From Acidobacteriota bacterium (GTDB lineage: Bacteria > Acidobacteriota > Vicinamibacteria > Vicinamibacterales > UBA8438): DNA of 9,771 bases. The stretch spans positions 1 to 9,771 of the forward strand of contig WTGR01000099.1 of NCBI GenBank assembly GCA_011523485.1, read 5' to 3'. Position numbers and translations under genes: made by a program. The first letter of the stretch is position 1, and each line of letters opens with the position of its first letter. Below the pieces are notes generated by a model. It made no database searches. It had not been told where the DNA came from and was given only the letters and a program-made list of their open reading frames with translations. Below are positions 8,386 through 9,771 of this stretch, piece by piece.

Positions 8386-8532
8386 TTAGCAGTCCTGCGC
8401 GTAGTTCACGGAGAAGCCGTCCAGTTTCTCGCGGCGCAGCAATTGTCTGACCAGACGCACGTCCGCGGGGCCTTCGCAGAGCACGTAGACCGGGTCGTCG
8501 AAACGGAACGGATTCCCTTCCCTGTCGGCCAT
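8386..8532 (-). pseudogene. 48-residue stub of a probable TOPRIM-type partner protein
   Basis: ATG at 8532 begins 9 bases after the ATPase stop, with AGGTAG as a possible ribosome binding site, and the frame ends at TAA 8386-8388. The segment DPVYVLCEGPADVRLVRQLL (13-32) has the pattern of the first TOPRIM motif: a beta strand, then Glu-Gly, then Asp. This is how small DUF3226-like or DUF4435-like partners of AAA ATPases begin. Such proteins are normally 200 residues or more. The second half with the Asp-x-Asp metal motif is absent, and the SBD-HNH start lies only 41 bases beyond the stop. I infer that the gene was cut short when the neighbouring gene arrived or by a deletion. A genuine small protein is the alternative. 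The TOPRIM reading rests on one motif. Confidence 0.5.
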
Positions 8533-8541
8533 GATGCCCGA

Positions 8542-9594
8542 CTACCTGATCTCGAGGCCTTCTTCCAGAGCGGCCGCGAAGTGCTGGCCGTCGAAGCAAT
8601 CGACCGCGCTGGCCCCGTTGTCCTTGGTAGTGCGCAGCAGGCGAAAGTCGTCGGGATGCTCCCGGACGACCGGCAGCAGTGCGCGCAAGTACTCGAGACT
8701 GTGAGTCGTTGCGAACAGTTGGGTGTTCGATTCCCGGGCGGAGTGCAGGATCGCCGCTGACGCACGGCCCATGAGAGCGAAGTACAGGCCGTTCTCCATC
8801 TCGTCTATGAGGATGATCCCGCGTGAGAAGTGATGCACGGCGAGCAGGATGGACAGCATCTTGTTGATGCCGTCGGAGACCAGCGGCAGCGGCACCTTTT
8901 CGTGCACGGAGCGAAGCTTCGCGTGAACCATGGCGGTGCCGCCGTGGTACTCGACGCTCAGTCCTTCGATGAAGGGGAATTGCTTGCGGACGGCCGAGAC
9001 GACGGCCTCGTGTTCTCCCTTCTTGCTCAGCGAGGAGAATCGTTGACCGTTGTGTTCCGGGCCCTCGCGAAGCACCGGGGACAGGAGGATCGCGGGGAAC
9101 GTCTCGACCACCGCTCCGAAGGACAAACCCTGACTGGTAAGCGTTGACTGGCACGTGACGGCGTCACCGTTGGCGAGTCCGTATTCGAAGTCGATTGCAG
9201 CGTGCCGCACGTGTTCTTCAACCGGTCCCTTCCCGAACGGCAGGGTGGCGCCCGCCGGTGGACCGTAAGACACGTTCAGCGACCGGGTGTTCTCATCGGT
9301 CCCGACGGCACGCAGGGCGATGGTCGACGTCTGATCGAAATCGAAGAACAGGTCCCGCCACAAGGATTCGAAGGACCCGCGTTCCGCAGAGATGGAGACG
9401 CTGTCTCCAAGACCGCGCATCCGGCGTATCTTGAGCACCAGCTCCGGTCCGACGCTGGCGAGCAGGAAGAGCGCTTCCAGGAGGGCTGTCTTGCCGCCAC
9501 CGTTGCGGCCGACGATGACGTTGAACCGGCCGAGGTCGCGGAGATGCACGTCCTGGAAGCACTTGAAGTTCGAGATCCTGAGATCCTGAATCAT
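8542..9594 (-). CDS. AAA ATPase of the OLD/ABC type (AAA_15/AAA_21-like)
   Basis: The 350-residue product opens with the RecF/SMC-like start IQDLRISNFKCF. Walker A GRNGGGKT is at about 29-36. An ABC signature-like SDGINKMLSILLAV is near 239-252, Walker B IILIDEMENGL is near 259-269, and a switch histidine sits in ATTHSLE near 294-300. The stretch between about 60 and 230 is the usual variable insert. These ATPases form dimers that sense or clamp DNA and work with a TOPRIM or other effector, as in OLD, Gabija or PARIS defence systems. Here the next gene is only a 48-residue TOPRIM-like stub, so the ATPase may have lost its effector or been recruited by other genes. ATG at 9594 has no clear ribosome binding site and sits just after a GC hairpin. 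Family assignment is strong, role inferred. Confidence 0.88.
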   Translation of the reverse strand: MIQDLRISNFKCFQDVHLRDLGRFNVIVGRNGGGKTALLEALFLLASVGPELVLKIRRMRGLGDSVSISAERGSFESLWRDLFFDFDQTSTIALRAVGTDENTRSLNVSYGPPAGATLPFGKGPVEEHVRHAAIDFEYGLANGDAVTCQSTLTSQGLSFGAVVETFPAILLSPVLREGPEHNGQRFSSLSKKGEHEAVVSAVRKQFPFIEGLSVEYHGGTAMVHAKLRSVHEKVPLPLVSDGINKMLSILLAVHHFSRGIILIDEMENGLYFALMGRASAAILHSARESNTQLFATTHSLEYLRALLPVVREHPDDFRLLRTTKDNGASAVDCFDGQHFAAALEEGLEIR

Positions 9595-9601
9595 GGGACT
9601 T

Positions 9602-9620
9602 GCCGCGCGGGATGCGCGGC
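9602..9620. repeat. GC-rich hairpin before the ATPase start
   Basis: GCCGCGC (9602-9608) and GCGCGGC (9614-9620) pair perfectly around GGGAT. On the minus strand it ends 7 bases before the ATG at 9594, in the 49-base gap after the membrane-protein stop. No T-run follows, so a terminator is doubtful. In the messenger it would cover the place where a ribosome binding site should be. Confidence 0.45.
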
Positions 9621-9643
9621 GCAGCGCTCCGGGATGGCGACCT

Positions 9644-9771
9644 CTACCCGATCCCGATCCGCAGGACAGTGAACAGCAGCCAGCACGTGAACCCGCCGAC
9701 GATCGTCATCGACAGCCCCCACGCCATCAGCTTGTTGAACAGCTTCCGCGGGTCCTCGGACTTCGGCGCCG
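9644..9771 (-). CDS. Small membrane protein, C-terminal 42 residues only
   Basis: The reading frame enters from the window edge at 9771 and ends at TAG 9644-9646. The visible residues are APKSEDPRKLFNKLMAWGLS followed by TIVGGFTCWLLFTVLRIGIG, giving one clear hydrophobic helix at the C-terminus preceded by a charged segment. I do not recognise the family. It is on the same strand as the ATPase, 49 bases upstream, and may be co-transcribed. It could equally be ordinary chromosomal DNA outside the defence locus. Confidence 0.55.
   Translation of the reverse strand, partial: APKSEDPRKLFNKLMAWGLSMTIVGGFTCWLLFTVLRIGIG

Noticed and set aside
5668..8389. Long plus-strand frames (5668-6900 and 6713-8389)
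   Set aside because: They lie opposite the two SBD-HNH genes, which have clear catalytic motifs; the plus-strand translations have no domain pattern.
8345..9154. Upstream extension of SBD-HNH copy 2 to 568 residues
   Set aside because: The added part is an out-of-frame reading of the ATPase gene. The paralogue alignment places the start at 8344.

Overview
The window is GC-rich bacterial DNA, well above 60% GC by eye, with tightly packed genes and frequent GTG starts. Nothing in it fixes the genus. Two arms of genes converge at about 5.9 kb. Together they look like a defence locus built on DNA modification of the phosphorothioate (PT, sulfur in the backbone) type.

Plus-strand arm (1-5881): an AGCC tetranucleotide tandem repeat runs in frame into the C-terminal part of an unrecognised protein (to 919). 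Next comes a compact PAPS-reductase/DndC-like PP-loop protein (912-1730). A GIY-YIG nuclease-like protein follows (1825-2436). Then comes an unusually long DGQHR-domain, DndB-like protein (2433-4541) and a compact superfamily 2 DEAH helicase (4562-5881). Stops and starts overlap or lie close together, so this is probably one operon. No cysteine desulfurase, DndD, DndE, DndFGH or SspB-D is visible, so the modifying side is either a variant or continues upstream of the window.

Minus-strand arm (9771-5941), in transcription order: the C-terminus of a small membrane protein; an ABC/OLD-type AAA ATPase (9594-8542); a 48-residue stub of what looks like a TOPRIM-type partner (8532-8386); an SBD-HNH enzyme related to ScoMcrA (8344-7448); a small membrane-anchored coiled-coil protein made of 11-residue repeats (7272-6943); and a second SBD-HNH enzyme (6864-5941).

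The central puzzle is that a sulfur-transfer-like modification gene set sits beside two paralogous nucleases of a family that binds and cuts PT-modified DNA. Either the two enzymes ignore the local modification (different sequence context or chemistry), or the locus is regulated. The AGCC repeat at its head is a classic substrate for phase variation, which makes regulation worth testing.
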